From Alectryocaccobium sp964389285 (lineage in GTDB: Bacteria; Bacillota; Clostridia; Lachnospirales; Lachnospiraceae), in assembly GCA_964389285.1 (NCBI GenBank), contig CAYMCZ010000006.1:34095-98094 (forward strand): a stretch of DNA of 64,000 nt. Reading direction: 5' to 3'. Under the pieces are notes generated by a model, which worked only from the letters and a program-made list of their open reading frames with translations, had not been told where the DNA came from and ran no database searches. Made by a program: the position numbers and the translations under genes. Positions 27,058 through 36,025 of the stretch are shown one piece after another. Position 1 is the stretch's first letter. Each line of letters opens with the position of its first letter.

Positions 27058-28061
27058 CAGGTGCTGCTGACCTCCTTGATGGTATGCATCAGGTCAAGTA
27101 TACGATCAAACTCCTCCTGAGAATAATATTCGATCTCAAAGCTTCCCTTGCCTGATTTTTTCTGTTTTATGGTTACTTTTGATCCTATGATCTGTTTAAG
27201 CTGTTCCTCTATGGAAGAATATATAGCCGCAATCTGTTCGTCGAAAACCGGCTTCTCTTTAGGAGGCCGTTTCATCTTCTGGATAAGCTTTTCTGTTTCG
27301 CGTACGCTGAGTCCGTCCGCCACTATGTGCATGGCAGCATCATATTGCGCTTCCATATCTTCCATGCCGAGCAGCGCACGGGCATGGCCAGCCGAAATAA
27401 GATCGTCTATGATCATCTGCTGGATTCTTTCATCCAGTTTTAAAAGACGCATGGAATTAGTGATAGCGGTGCGGCTTTTCGAAACACGTTTTGCGATATC
27501 CGCCTGTGTAAGACCGAATTCATCGATCAGCCTTTTATATGCGGCAGCTTCTTCGACCGGATTCAGGTCTTCTCTTTGAATGTTTTCTATGAGAGAAACT
27601 TCCATTACCTCCTGACTTGAATATTCCCTTATTATAACGGGTATTTTCTTCAAGCCCGCGATCTTTGAAGCTCTCCATCGTCTTTCCCCGGAAATAATCT
27701 CATAGTACCGTCCCTTTTTCTGTACTATAAGCGGCTGCACGACACCGTAAAGTTTAATCGAATCCGCAAGCTCGGCAATGGATGCCTCATCGAAATTTTT
27801 TCGGGGCTGATCCGAATTAGGGATTACGAGTGAAGTACGAACCTCAAAAATCTGCATGTCGGAGGGTATGTCCGCTTTTACCGGAGAAATCCTGGTTTTT
27901 TCGACCGCTTTTTTCTTTTCAACCGATTTAGCGGCCGAAACTGTTATATCTTCCGCAGGAATTTCGTTTTCGACCGTATCCTTTTTTTTGTTTATATTAT
28001 CATTTGGTATTAAAGACTGGAGTCCCTTCCCTAAATTTAGTCCGCCTTTTTTAGCTGACAT
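27057..28061 (-). CDS. parB: Chromosome partitioning protein ParB (Spo0J)
   Basis: A 334-residue CTP-dependent DNA clamp. The ParB/Srx domain contains NSDQPRKNFD and the GERRWRASKIAGL box, followed by the helix-turn-helix TQADIAKRVSKSRTAITNSM that reads parS. A C-terminal dimerisation segment follows a lysine-rich linker. The start at 28061 follows GGAGAAGG; it overlaps the parA stop by 11 bases. Three candidate parS sites lie 1.4-2.6 kb upstream. It loads at parS, spreads, and recruits SMC and ParA for origin segregation. Confidence 0.95.
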   Translation of the reverse strand: MSAKKGGLNLGKGLQSLIPNDNINKKKDTVENEIPAEDITVSAAKSVEKKKAVEKTRISPVKADIPSDMQIFEVRTSLVIPNSDQPRKNFDEASIAELADSIKLYGVVQPLIVQKKGRYYEIISGERRWRASKIAGLKKIPVIIREYSSQEVMEVSLIENIQREDLNPVEEAAAYKRLIDEFGLTQADIAKRVSKSRTAITNSMRLLKLDERIQQMIIDDLISAGHARALLGMEDMEAQYDAAMHIVADGLSVRETEKLIQKMKRPPKEKPVFDEQIAAIYSSIEEQLKQIIGSKVTIKQKKSGKGSFEIEYYSQEEFDRILDLMHTIKEVSST

Positions 28062-28830
28062 CGTCCTTCTCCTCTCTATCAATTACTTCGGCAGCAAGCT
28101 TTCTGTAACTTTCTGCGCCAGTAGATCTGCCGTCGTAAATATTGATGGGAAGTCCGTAGCTGGGAGCTTCAGCCAGTCTTACATTACGAGGTATTATCGT
28201 TTCATAGATATAGACGTTCAGGTTGTCTTTCACATTTTGAACGACCTGATTGTTGAGTTTTGTGCGGGTGTCAAACATCGTAAACAAAACTCCGTCTATG
28301 TACAGATCTTCATTCAGGCTTTTATTGATAAGAGAAACGGTGTTGGTAAGCAGAGCCAGCCCTTCAAGCGCATAGTATTCGCACTGTAACGGAATCAGGA
28401 CAGATTCCGCGTATGTAAGGGCGTTTATCGTAAGCATGCTGAGCGAAGGCGGGCAGTCGATATAAATGTAATCGTATTCGTCCGCAACAGCCTCCATAGC
28501 ATTTTTCAGGCGGTATTCCCTGTCTTCCAAATCGAGAAGCTCAATTTCCGCTCCCGAAAGCTCCACGCTGGCCGGAATGATATCTACGTTCGGATATTTC
28601 AAAGAGAGTATGCACTCATTTGCGCTGCAATGACCAATAATCAGATCATACACCGAATATTCCAATTCGCTTTTTTCTATTCCGAAGCCGCTTGTAGTAT
28701 TCCCCTGTGGATCTATGTCAATAACAAGAACCCTTTTTCCCAGTTCTGATAAACAGGACGAAAGGTTGATTGCCGTAGTTGATTTGCCTACTCCGCCTTT
28801 TTGATTTGCTATTGCTACAACTTTTCCCAC
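28051..28830 (-). CDS. parA: Chromosome partitioning ATPase ParA (Soj)
   Basis: A 259-residue deviant-Walker ATPase. The opening GKVVAIANQKGGVGKSTT carries KGGVGKST at residues 11-18; IDIDPQGNTTSG and YIYIDCPPSLSMLT are the further nucleotide contacts. I chose a GTG start at 28830 because TGGAG lies seven bases before it and the length then matches Soj proteins; an upstream ATG at 28869 has no ribosome binding site. It forms ATP-dependent dimers on the nucleoid and acts with ParB in origin movement and DnaA control. Confidence 0.93.
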   Translation of the reverse strand: MGKVVAIANQKGGVGKSTTAINLSSCLSELGKRVLVIDIDPQGNTTSGFGIEKSELEYSVYDLIIGHCSANECILSLKYPNVDIIPASVELSGAEIELLDLEDREYRLKNAMEAVADEYDYIYIDCPPSLSMLTINALTYAESVLIPLQCEYYALEGLALLTNTVSLINKSLNEDLYIDGVLFTMFDTRTKLNNQVVQNVKDNLNVYIYETIIPRNVRLAEAPSYGLPINIYDGRSTGAESYRKLAAEVIDREEKDDVS

Positions 28831-28930
28831 AACGTACTCCAAAAACCCTGATGTGTCTGTGCTTGACATAATGCGGCTGCCTATACAGTTGCTCCCCTTT
28901 TCGCAAATTAAAACGCGAAAAATCTGTAAT

Positions 28931-28977
28931 ATTATAGCAACCAAAGTATGTTGGCACATTTTGCGAGATGTATTATA
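28931..28977 (-). promoter_or_regulatory. Probable parA promoter region
   Basis: Two perfect TATAAT hexamers occur on the minus strand at 28977-28972 and 28936-28931, 100-145 bases ahead of the parA GTG. Neither has a convincing TTGACA partner at 17 bases. The AT-rich upstream tract carries a TTTTCCACA DnaA-box-like element on the plus strand at 28995-29003, so DnaA control is possible. Confidence 0.4.
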
Positions 28978-29317
28978 TCACCTCAAATCTTTTTTTTCCA
29001 CATATTTTTTTAGTTTTGTTGACTTTTTTGCAAGTTTTTTTGAAACGGAGGAATTGTCGTTTTGCATTTATTTTAAGGTGTTTGTCCGACGTTATATTAT
29101 TAGTTCTCTTGATCTCTGACTTTTTAACATTTATTAACATTAATTCCTTGCTGTTTGCCAACAACATTATGCGTCCGTATTTTTACATCATATAGTTGCT
29201 TTCCTGATATTTTAATCTATATGTTGTAATTGACGTTCTGTGTTCTGGGTTGCATTGGTTTGCTTTATGCTTCCAGGAACCCAAAAGCCCTATGGTGCGC
29301 AAAAAATCTTAACAAAG

Positions 29318-29459
29318 TTATCAACATTGGCGGCAATTGTTGATAACTTTGTTGAAAATGTCGATAACTCGCTTTCTGAGCGGTGTTTTACTCTCCTTAA
29401 CCTCTTTAAGCCTGCTTGATATTTCGGAATTACTCACATTTTCCACATAGTTATCAACA
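29318..29459. promoter_or_regulatory. DnaA-box cluster upstream of parA
   Basis: Five DnaA-box-like 9-mers fall within 142 bases: TTATCAACA at 29318-29326 (plus), its reverse complement at 29338-29346, TTATCGACA on the minus strand at 29359-29367, TTTTCCACA at 29439-29447 and TTATCAACA at 29451-29459. The first two sit in a larger inverted repeat whose 16-base arms, AACAAAGTTATCAACA and its complement, span 29311-29353. This cluster is denser and closer to consensus than the one beside dnaA. Confidence 0.65.
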
Positions 29460-29465
29460 GTTACA

Positions 29466-29501
29466 CGAAAGCAAATGTTTCACGTGAAACATTTGCTTTC
29501 G
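29466..29501. promoter_or_regulatory. parS site 1 inside a 36-bp perfect palindrome
   Basis: TGTTTCACGTGAAACA, the exact consensus ParB site, lies at 29476-29491. The symmetry continues ten bases outward on each side (CGAAAGCAAA and its complement), giving a perfect 36-bp palindrome. Confidence 0.95.
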
Positions 29502-29622
29502 AGAAATCAAGCATTTCCATTTTGTTTCAATTTCACGGAGTCTAATAATGTGCGATTTGAAAAACCAAAACACTTTTGCAATCGCAATTTATATGCTGCG
29601 ATGGTGAACGCGCTGTGCGAGT

Positions 29623-29748
29623 TTGCAGTTGCGACATAAAATAAGACTGCACTAAATTAAGAAATCAGATTGGTGAAACAAATTATTGAGTTCTCGCTCA
29701 GAGAGTTAAGAGTAATAAGAGTATTACAAATAAATGTCGTAACTGCAA
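29623..29748. repeat. Long-range inverted repeat with 15-base arms
   Basis: TTGCAGTTGCGACAT at 29623-29637 and ATGTCGTAACTGCAA at 29734-29748 are reverse complements with one mismatch, enclosing 96 bases without a gene. It could form a large hairpin or bind a dimeric protein at two positions. It matches no element I know. Confidence 0.55.
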
Positions 29749-30158
29749 TGAGAAATTAAATTAGTCGCCGCGATACCTTAAGTAAAAAACTAACATGAGC
29801 TATCCGGAGATGTTTTGATTAATCGGCCTAATTATAGCTATAGTATGTATATAAACAGAAGTGGTCGAATCAAACATTCGCCCTGCTATAAACACCCCTC
29901 AAAAACGGCGAGAAATAATTAATCTAAGTATATATAAGCATAGATAACATACCTGCATCAAACATCCGGTGCGAAGACACGCCTGAAAAAATATAATCCA
30001 TCGCGATTGCCAAAGGATAATACAGCTAAGTATTATTGCTCGCCTTTGAGTTGAACGAAACCGCTTCAATCATCCCTGTGTAGTATAATTTCATTTGGCG
30101 CGGCAAAGCTCTGCGAGAAAACCCGTACGTCTCATGCAAGCGCTTAGCCCGCTCAGAA

Positions 30159-30174
30159 TGTTTCACGTGAATCA
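30159..30174. promoter_or_regulatory. parS-like site 2 (one mismatch)
   Basis: TGTTTCACGTGAATCA differs from the parS consensus at one outer base. The core TTTCACGTGAA is intact, so ParB binding is likely, perhaps weaker than at the two perfect sites. Confidence 0.8.
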
Positions 30175-30637
30175 TCCTCTGCATAACACCGGGCTTTCAT
30201 ATAAATTTGATATTCTGGTATGTTGAAATCATATTATACAGGCATATCGGCGGAAAGCAGTTGTTACTAAACTGCGAGCAGACTTTCAGCTCAGGGTTAA
30301 AACATTTCGAAGCCCGCAGCATAATATAATGTCAAGAACAACCCCGCAGGACAGCCTGAGCTCAACCTCGAACCAGCATATAGGCGCAAAACACTTTCAT
30401 TTAAGGTGGTTAAACATTTCATTTCCAGTTTTATATATAGGAATGTCGAATCCAATTCCAGAGAACGTCTTATCCAATTCAAGAATACGCCAATCACAAA
30501 TTTCACCCCTCAACGCTCGGGCGCCCCAATTCGCATATATTGTATTAGTCTGCCGCTGCATTTTCACTTGCGAATTATTTTTTAGTTTGTTAGGCGCAAA
30601 ACAAAAGCAGGCTTTTACGTTCCGCGCTAAAACAAAA

Positions 30638-30663
30638 AAAGATGTTTCACGTGAAACATCTTT
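30638..30663. promoter_or_regulatory. parS site 3 in a 26-bp perfect palindrome
   Basis: The exact parS TGTTTCACGTGAAACA lies at 30643-30658, extended to a perfect 26-bp palindrome by AAAGA and TCTTT on the flanks. It lies 100 bases after the rsmG stop, so the hairpin might also affect the rsmG transcript end. Confidence 0.95.
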
Positions 30664-30763
30664 GAATTCGGCGCTCAGCCCTTTTATGGTTTATGTTTAA
30701 AACTCTGTGGAAATTGTGGAAAAGAAGACCGGTTCGCCGAACCCTCAAAAGAACAAGCTCCTG

Positions 30764-31483
30764 TTATAAAGGCCTTTTTTCCGGTATCCCGGCCTTACGC
30801 GGATATTTGTTGTCGGTGGGAGAGAGCTTGTCAACAACAACAAACGACCTGCCCGCGCCATTCTCTGAAAGCTTAAATTCTTCAACTCTTGACACTATTC
30901 CTCCCAATAAATTAATAGCACTTTCAGCTTGATTAACTTCATCCTGCGATTTTACGGATTTATAGGAAATAAAAATGCCGCCAACTTTAACAAGGGGTAT
31001 ACATAATTCCGACAGTGTGCTCAGGTTTGCAACCGCCCTTGAAACACAAAGATCAAACTTTTCCCTGTAGCTGGAGTCTTTTCCAAGCTCTTCGGCTCTT
31101 ATATGAACGCACCGTACATCCTCCAATTCCAGCGCATTCACTGTCTCATTTAAAAATCTGATTCTTTTGTTTAACGAATCAGCCAGAACAATTTTTAAAT
31201 GCGGATACATTATCTTTAGCGGCAATCCGGGAAATCCCGCTCCTGTGCCTATGTCGATCACGGTATCAAAAGCTGACATATCCAGGAAAAACGCAAGCGC
31301 GATACTGTCCAGAAAATGCTTTTCCTGTACATCACGAAAATCCGTTATCGCGGTAAGATTAACCTTTTTGTTTCCCTCCAAGAGCATTTCGTAATAAATG
31401 GAAAAACGATTTTTCTGCTGCTGTGTCAGTTTGATTCCATGTTTACATAATTCTTTTTCCAGCAAATCAAACGATTTTATCAC
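30764..31483 (-). CDS. rsmG: 16S rRNA (guanine-527-N7)-methyltransferase
   Basis: A 239-residue Rossmann-fold methyltransferase. The S-adenosylmethionine motif is VIDIGTGAGFPGLPL near residues 74-88, and the catalytic and rRNA-binding region shows FDLCVSRAVANLSTLSELC. The length is normal for RsmG (GidB). It methylates G527 of 16S rRNA, and its loss gives low-level streptomycin resistance in other bacteria. It overlaps the mnmG stop by 17 bases and is the last gene of the rpmH-to-rsmG block before the gene-free region. Confidence 0.95.
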   Translation of the reverse strand: MIKSFDLLEKELCKHGIKLTQQQKNRFSIYYEMLLEGNKKVNLTAITDFRDVQEKHFLDSIALAFFLDMSAFDTVIDIGTGAGFPGLPLKIMYPHLKIVLADSLNKRIRFLNETVNALELEDVRCVHIRAEELGKDSSYREKFDLCVSRAVANLSTLSELCIPLVKVGGIFISYKSVKSQDEVNQAESAINLLGGIVSRVEEFKLSENGAGRSFVVVDKLSPTDNKYPRKAGIPEKRPL

Positions 31484-33398
31484 CTGTTTTACCCTCTTTT
31501 GATCTGTTCTTCCCGGATTCTTTGTCAGCTGCCATTGCGCTTATATAGACCGCCAAAACCGACAGGTCTGCAGGCGAAACCCCCTGTATCCTGGATGCCT
31601 GTCCCATGTTTGCGGGTTTAAAAGCTTTAAGTTTCTGAACGGCTTCTATTCTGAGACTTTTAATATCGTCATAGTCTATATCTTCCGGAATAAGCCGTTT
31701 TTCTGTTTTTTTAAACTGTTCCACCTGCGCCTTCTGGCGTTTTATATAACCTTCGTACTTTATCTGGATATTTACCTGTTCGCACACATCCTCCGGGAGT
31801 TGTGGTCTGTCTTTATCTATCGGAGATATTTTTTCATAATCAAGCTCGGGGCGCTTTATAAGTTCCGCAAATGAAGCTCCGCTTGTAAGCAGGGCAGAAG
31901 AGTACTGTTTCAGCCGGTTTTGAACCTCTTCGTTTTCTCCCGCAAAGGTATTTTCCAGTCTTTGTATTTCCAAAGAAATCATTTTTTCTTTTTGTATAAG
32001 GCGATCATATTCATTCCGGCTTATAAGCCCGACACGATATCCGTACTTTCTGAGCCGCAAATCGGCGTTGTCCTGGCGCAGCAAAAGCCTGTATTCCGCA
32101 CGGCTTGTCATCATGCGATAAGGCTCTCTTGTTTCTTTTGTCAAAAGATCGTCTATCAATACCCCGATATAAGCTTCCGATCTGTCTATTATAAGCGGCT
32201 TTTCGTTTTTTATTTTCAAGGCTGCATTGATCCCGGCTATAATCCCCTGCGCCGCGGCTTCCTCATATCCGGAACTTCCGTTTGCCTGTCCGGCCGAATA
32301 GAGACCCTTTATCTTTTTAAATTCGAGCGTGGGTTTAAGCTGCATGGGGTTTATACAGTCGTATTCTATGGCATAGGCGTTTCTGACTATGACAACATTT
32401 TCGAGTCCCGGCACGGATCTGTACATGGCATACTGAACGTCCTCGGGAAGCGAGCTCGACATTCCCGAAATATACATTTCATTTGTATAAAGTCCTTCCG
32501 GTTCGATAAAAACCTGGTGTCTGTCCTTGTCCGGAAATTTTACTACCTTATCCTCTATGGAAGGGCAATGTCTCGGGCCTGCCGCTTTGATATCTCCTTT
32601 ATAAAGAGGGGATCTGTCTATATTTGCGCGTATGATCTCGTGCGTCTCTTCGGTTGTATAAGTAAGCCAGCAGGATACCCGGTTTTTTAATAAAGTTTCC
32701 CTGTCGGTGGAAAATGAAAACGGAGTGATTTTTTCGTCTCCCTTTTGTTCTTCCATTTTTGAAAAGTCCACCGTACGCCCGTCTATCCTGGCCGGAGTGC
32801 CGGTCTTAAATCTCAATATTTCGATGCCGTTTTTTATAAGAGAGTCCGTCAGTTTTGTCGCGGCCATAAGTCCGTTTGGTCCCGTATACTGCCTGACTTC
32901 TCCATATACGCAGCATGCGTTCAGGTAAACTCCGCTGCATAGAATAACCGCCTTGCACAGATATTCCGCTCCGGAAACCGTTTTTATTCCTTTGCAGACT
33001 CCGTTTTCGGTAATGATTTCAGACACTTCACTCTGTTTCAGATACAGATTCTCCGTGTTTTCCACCACCCGGCGCATATTTGCAGAATATGCCTGTTTGT
33101 CGGCCTGTGCCCTAAGCGAGTGTACCGCCGGCCCTTTTGATCTGTTCAGCATTTTAGACTGTATGAAAGTCCTGTCGGTGTTGCGTCCCATTTCACCGCC
33201 TAAGGCATCTATCTCTTTGACAAGATGTCCCTTGCTTGTTCCCCCTACGTTAGGGTTGCAGGGCATAAACGCTACGCTGTCCAGACTTACGGTAAACATT
33301 ATTGTCTTTAATCCCATTCTCGCACAGGCAAGGGCGGCTTCACACCCGGCATGTCCGGCTCCTATAACAGCCACATCGTATTTTTCCGTTATATGCAT
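31467..33398 (-). CDS. mnmG: tRNA uridine-34 modification enzyme MnmG
   Basis: A 643-residue FAD protein (GidA). The N-terminal dinucleotide motif is VAVIGAGHAGCEAALACAR, followed by FMPCNPNVGGTSKGHLV with the family's conserved glycine-rich and cysteine segment. The C-terminal helical domain that binds MnmE and tRNA ends near ADLSVLAVYI. With MnmE it makes the carboxymethylaminomethyl group at wobble U34. The start at 33398 follows GAGGATATT. It lies 28 bases after the mnmE stop. Confidence 0.96.
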   Translation of the reverse strand: MHITEKYDVAVIGAGHAGCEAALACARMGLKTIMFTVSLDSVAFMPCNPNVGGTSKGHLVKEIDALGGEMGRNTDRTFIQSKMLNRSKGPAVHSLRAQADKQAYSANMRRVVENTENLYLKQSEVSEIITENGVCKGIKTVSGAEYLCKAVILCSGVYLNACCVYGEVRQYTGPNGLMAATKLTDSLIKNGIEILRFKTGTPARIDGRTVDFSKMEEQKGDEKITPFSFSTDRETLLKNRVSCWLTYTTEETHEIIRANIDRSPLYKGDIKAAGPRHCPSIEDKVVKFPDKDRHQVFIEPEGLYTNEMYISGMSSSLPEDVQYAMYRSVPGLENVVIVRNAYAIEYDCINPMQLKPTLEFKKIKGLYSAGQANGSSGYEEAAAQGIIAGINAALKIKNEKPLIIDRSEAYIGVLIDDLLTKETREPYRMMTSRAEYRLLLRQDNADLRLRKYGYRVGLISRNEYDRLIQKEKMISLEIQRLENTFAGENEEVQNRLKQYSSALLTSGASFAELIKRPELDYEKISPIDKDRPQLPEDVCEQVNIQIKYEGYIKRQKAQVEQFKKTEKRLIPEDIDYDDIKSLRIEAVQKLKAFKPANMGQASRIQGVSPADLSVLAVYISAMAADKESGKNRSKEGKTGDKIV

Positions 33399-33426
33399 AA
33401 TATCCTCATGTTTCTGCGGGCAGATA

Positions 33427-34797
33427 TTATTTGCCCATACAGAATTTGCTGAAAATTTCATTCACAAGATCCTCTGAAAGATTTCCTCCGATGATCTCTT
33501 CCAATTTTTCCACAGCGCCCATAATATCGATCGAAAGAAAATCCTCCGGCATGTCTTTTTCGATACTGTCCGCCACATTTTCAAGGGAAGCAAACGCCTC
33601 TTTTAAAAGTTCTTTATGCCGGACGTTTGTGATGTATATCTCATCATTAAAAGAAAGCTCTCCCTTAAAAAACATATTGTCTATCATGGTTTTTAACTCT
33701 TCTTCGCCATATCCGTTTTTCGCGGATATTTCCAAAATGTTGAAATCACATATTTCTTTAATCTGTTCCGGAAATGTGCGTTGTTTAAGGTCGGTTTTGT
33801 TTATCAGAACGATCACTTTTTTATTTTTAAGATGCTCCAATATTTCTTTGTCTTTATCGTCGGGTTTTGAAGATCCGTCTATGACATATAAAATAAGATC
33901 GCTTTCATTTGCCTTTTCCCAGGCCAGTTTAATTCCAATCTGTTCAACCGTATCCTGAGACTCGTGAATGCCGGCCGTGTCCAGCATGATAAGCGCCGTT
34001 TTTCCGAGTCTTACACTTTCCTCGATAACATCTCTTGTCGTTCCCGGTATGTCGGTAACTATCGCCCGTTCGCTTCCGGTCATCATATTCAAAAGAGACG
34101 ATTTTCCTACATTCGGCTTTCCGATAATCACGGTTTTTATGCCGTCTTCGATATATCTTCCCTTATCCGTCGAATCTATTAATGTTTTGATCCTGGATTT
34201 TTCATTCAGAATAATCTCTTTTATCCTGTCCTTATATCCATCAAGGGAAATGTGCTCCGGATCGTCAAGCGCGGATTCTATATAAGCCAGCTCATATAAC
34301 AGATTGTCACGGATATCGCTGATCCTTTTCTTTAAGCTGCCCGAAAGCTGGCTGACTGAACTCGCAAGCGCATAATCGCTCTTTGCCGATATAAGATCCA
34401 TGACAGCCTCCGCCTGAGAGAGATCGATCCTGCCGTTTAAAAATGCCCTTCTGGTAAATTCTCCCGGCATGGCAGGCCTTGCCCCCGCTTTAATAACAGC
34501 TTCCAACACCTTTTGAACGGCAATTACCGAACCGTGACAGTTTATCTCAGCGGTGTCTTCTCCCGTATAAGAATGAGGCGCCTTCATTACCGAAACGAGA
34601 GCTTCGTCTATAATATTTTCATCCGATATTATCCATCCGTAATGAACCGTATAACCGGCCTGATCACATAACTTTTTACCCGTTTTGCTTTTATAAACCC
34701 TGTCGGCAAACAAAAGAGCGTCCGGCCCGCTTATACGTATAATTCCTATTCCGGAAGGTATCATTCCCGTCGCTATCGCCGCGATAGTATCTGTCAT
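33427..34797 (-). CDS. mnmE: tRNA modification GTPase MnmE
   Basis: A 456-residue GTPase (TrmE/ThdF). It begins with the tetrahydrofolate-binding domain (DTIAAIATGMIPSGIGIIRI). The G domain has GKPNVGKSSLLN near 228, DIPGTTRDVIEE, DTAGIHES and NKTDL. The protein ends FSKFCMGK, with the catalytic C-terminal cysteine in place. It works with MnmG on U34 of tRNAs. A 170-bp palindromic repeat lies in its upstream region. Confidence 0.96.
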   Translation of the reverse strand: MTDTIAAIATGMIPSGIGIIRISGPDALLFADRVYKSKTGKKLCDQAGYTVHYGWIISDENIIDEALVSVMKAPHSYTGEDTAEINCHGSVIAVQKVLEAVIKAGARPAMPGEFTRRAFLNGRIDLSQAEAVMDLISAKSDYALASSVSQLSGSLKKRISDIRDNLLYELAYIESALDDPEHISLDGYKDRIKEIILNEKSRIKTLIDSTDKGRYIEDGIKTVIIGKPNVGKSSLLNMMTGSERAIVTDIPGTTRDVIEESVRLGKTALIMLDTAGIHESQDTVEQIGIKLAWEKANESDLILYVIDGSSKPDDKDKEILEHLKNKKVIVLINKTDLKQRTFPEQIKEICDFNILEISAKNGYGEEELKTMIDNMFFKGELSFNDEIYITNVRHKELLKEAFASLENVADSIEKDMPEDFLSIDIMGAVEKLEEIIGGNLSEDLVNEIFSKFCMGK

Positions 34798-34864
34798 CTC
34801 TTACACATCCCCTGTATAAATCTCTTTTTAATATATATTATATTTTCTTTTTAGTAAACAATAA

Positions 34865-35035
34865 GAGGCTGTCACGATATACAAAGAGCATGAATATTCT
34901 GAAAGGGACATCCGCAGCGTCAGTTCTTAGCGAGCGCAAGCGTAAGCGAAGCGTGATGTTAGAACTGATACGCGAGGACTTAGCGCAAGCGGTCCCTGGA
35001 AGAATATTCATGATAAAGTATATTGTGACAGCCTC
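34865..35035. repeat. Palindromic intergenic repeat, copy 1
   Basis: A 171-bp element between mnmE and jag. The outer arms GAGGCTGTCACGATATAC and GTATATTGTGACAGCCTC are inverted repeats, and inside them CATGAATATTCT pairs with AGAATATTCATG. The centre is rich in GCGCAAGCG and GCGTAAGCG units. A diverged copy lies at 47810-47978 in reverse orientation, sharing about 124 bp between the two ATGAATATTC arms. There is no reading frame, so it resembles a non-autonomous MITE or a large REP-type element. It could fold into a strong hairpin between the two genes. Confidence 0.8.
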
Positions 35036-35077
35036 AGCGTGTTACTTCAATTAATACTATATAAACACTTTATAATT

Positions 35078-35992
35078 TTATTGTTTTTTCGGAACAATCA
35101 CCACATGCCTGTAAGGCTCTTTCCCTTCGCTGTACGTATCCACGTATTTATTTGGCTGAAGAGTAGAATGTATTATCCTTCTTTCAAAAGGATTCATGGC
35201 TTCGAGAACAACCGGCTTTTTCGTCTTTTTAACCTTATAAGCGATGTTTTTGGCAAGATTTTCAAGCGTCTCTTTTCTTCTCTTGCGGTAGTTCTCGGTA
35301 TCAATCTTAATTCTGATGTATTCGCTGCGTTTTTTATTCAATACAAGACTTGTAAGATATTGCAAAGAATCCAGCGTCTGTCCCCTGTGTCCGATGATAA
35401 CTCCCATATCTTCACCCTTTAGTTCGATATCGAGACAGGCCATTTCGGGAACATATTCAAAATTAAGATCTACATTTACGTTCATTGCGGAAAAAACATC
35501 AGTCAGAAATTTTCCCGCAACAGATTTCATCTCCTCGATTTCTTCTTCTGTTTTATATACGGGAACTATTTCTTTTAAACGTTTTTCCTGGTTTTTCTCT
35601 GTTTTTTCAGGAAATTCTTCTTTGTCCTCCTGCACCTTTTTTTCCGTGGACGTTTTGTCAGGAGAAATATTTTTCCTGTTTTTTTTATTTTTTTTCGGGT
35701 TTTGACCTTCTTTGGGTTTTGTCTTTGCTTCGCTTTTAATTTCCTTTTTTTCCTGTTTTATTTTGTTTGACGAAGCTTCTTTTTTATCTTTTTCCGTAAC
35801 TTCTGACGCCGGTTCTTCTCCGGCTTTATTTGCAACTCTTATAACAGCAGGTTTGCTTCCTATCCCCAAAAACCCTTTACTTCCTTCGCTTACGACTTTT
35901 ATATCAAGTCTGTCGCTCGGAAGGTTAAGGTCAATGCAGGCTTTTGTGATGGCTTCACTGACTGTCTTTGCAGTTACCTCAATATAATCCAT
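35078..35992 (-). CDS. jag: RNA-binding protein Jag (KhpB)
   Basis: A 304-residue protein in three parts. The Jag N-terminal domain occupies residues 1-50 (YIEVTAKTVSEAITKACIDL). A very long lysine/glutamate-rich linker follows (about 55-140, with runs such as KKNKKNRKN). Then comes a KH domain (VIIGHRGQTLDSLQYLTSLV) and a C-terminal R3H domain (NPFERRIIHSTLQ). Jag binds RNA with KhpA and influences division and cell-wall synthesis in Firmicutes. It sits 33 bases after yidC, the usual order. Confidence 0.93.
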   Translation of the reverse strand: MDYIEVTAKTVSEAITKACIDLNLPSDRLDIKVVSEGSKGFLGIGSKPAVIRVANKAGEEPASEVTEKDKKEASSNKIKQEKKEIKSEAKTKPKEGQNPKKNKKNRKNISPDKTSTEKKVQEDKEEFPEKTEKNQEKRLKEIVPVYKTEEEIEEMKSVAGKFLTDVFSAMNVNVDLNFEYVPEMACLDIELKGEDMGVIIGHRGQTLDSLQYLTSLVLNKKRSEYIRIKIDTENYRKRRKETLENLAKNIAYKVKKTKKPVVLEAMNPFERRIIHSTLQPNKYVDTYSEGKEPYRHVVIVPKKQ

Positions 35993-36025
35993 TAATTACC
36001 TCCGATGGTATTATACTTGACTCTT

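Larger units (their letters stand above)
28978..30763. other. Gene-free centromere-like region between rsmG and parA
   Basis: About 1.8 kb without a credible gene. Short open stretches exist (30297-30506 minus, 30329-30700 plus), but they lack ribosome binding sites and coding composition. The stretch is dense in cis elements: three parS or parS-like sites, a DnaA-box cluster, and long inverted repeats, described separately. Such a combination suggests a segregation locus with possible origin function. No RNA gene was recognised in the rest of it. Confidence 0.75.

Noticed and set aside
30297..30700. Open frames on both strands in the parS region (69 and 123 codons)
   Set aside because: No ribosome binding site, unlikely composition, mutual overlap; the region is better explained by cis elements.
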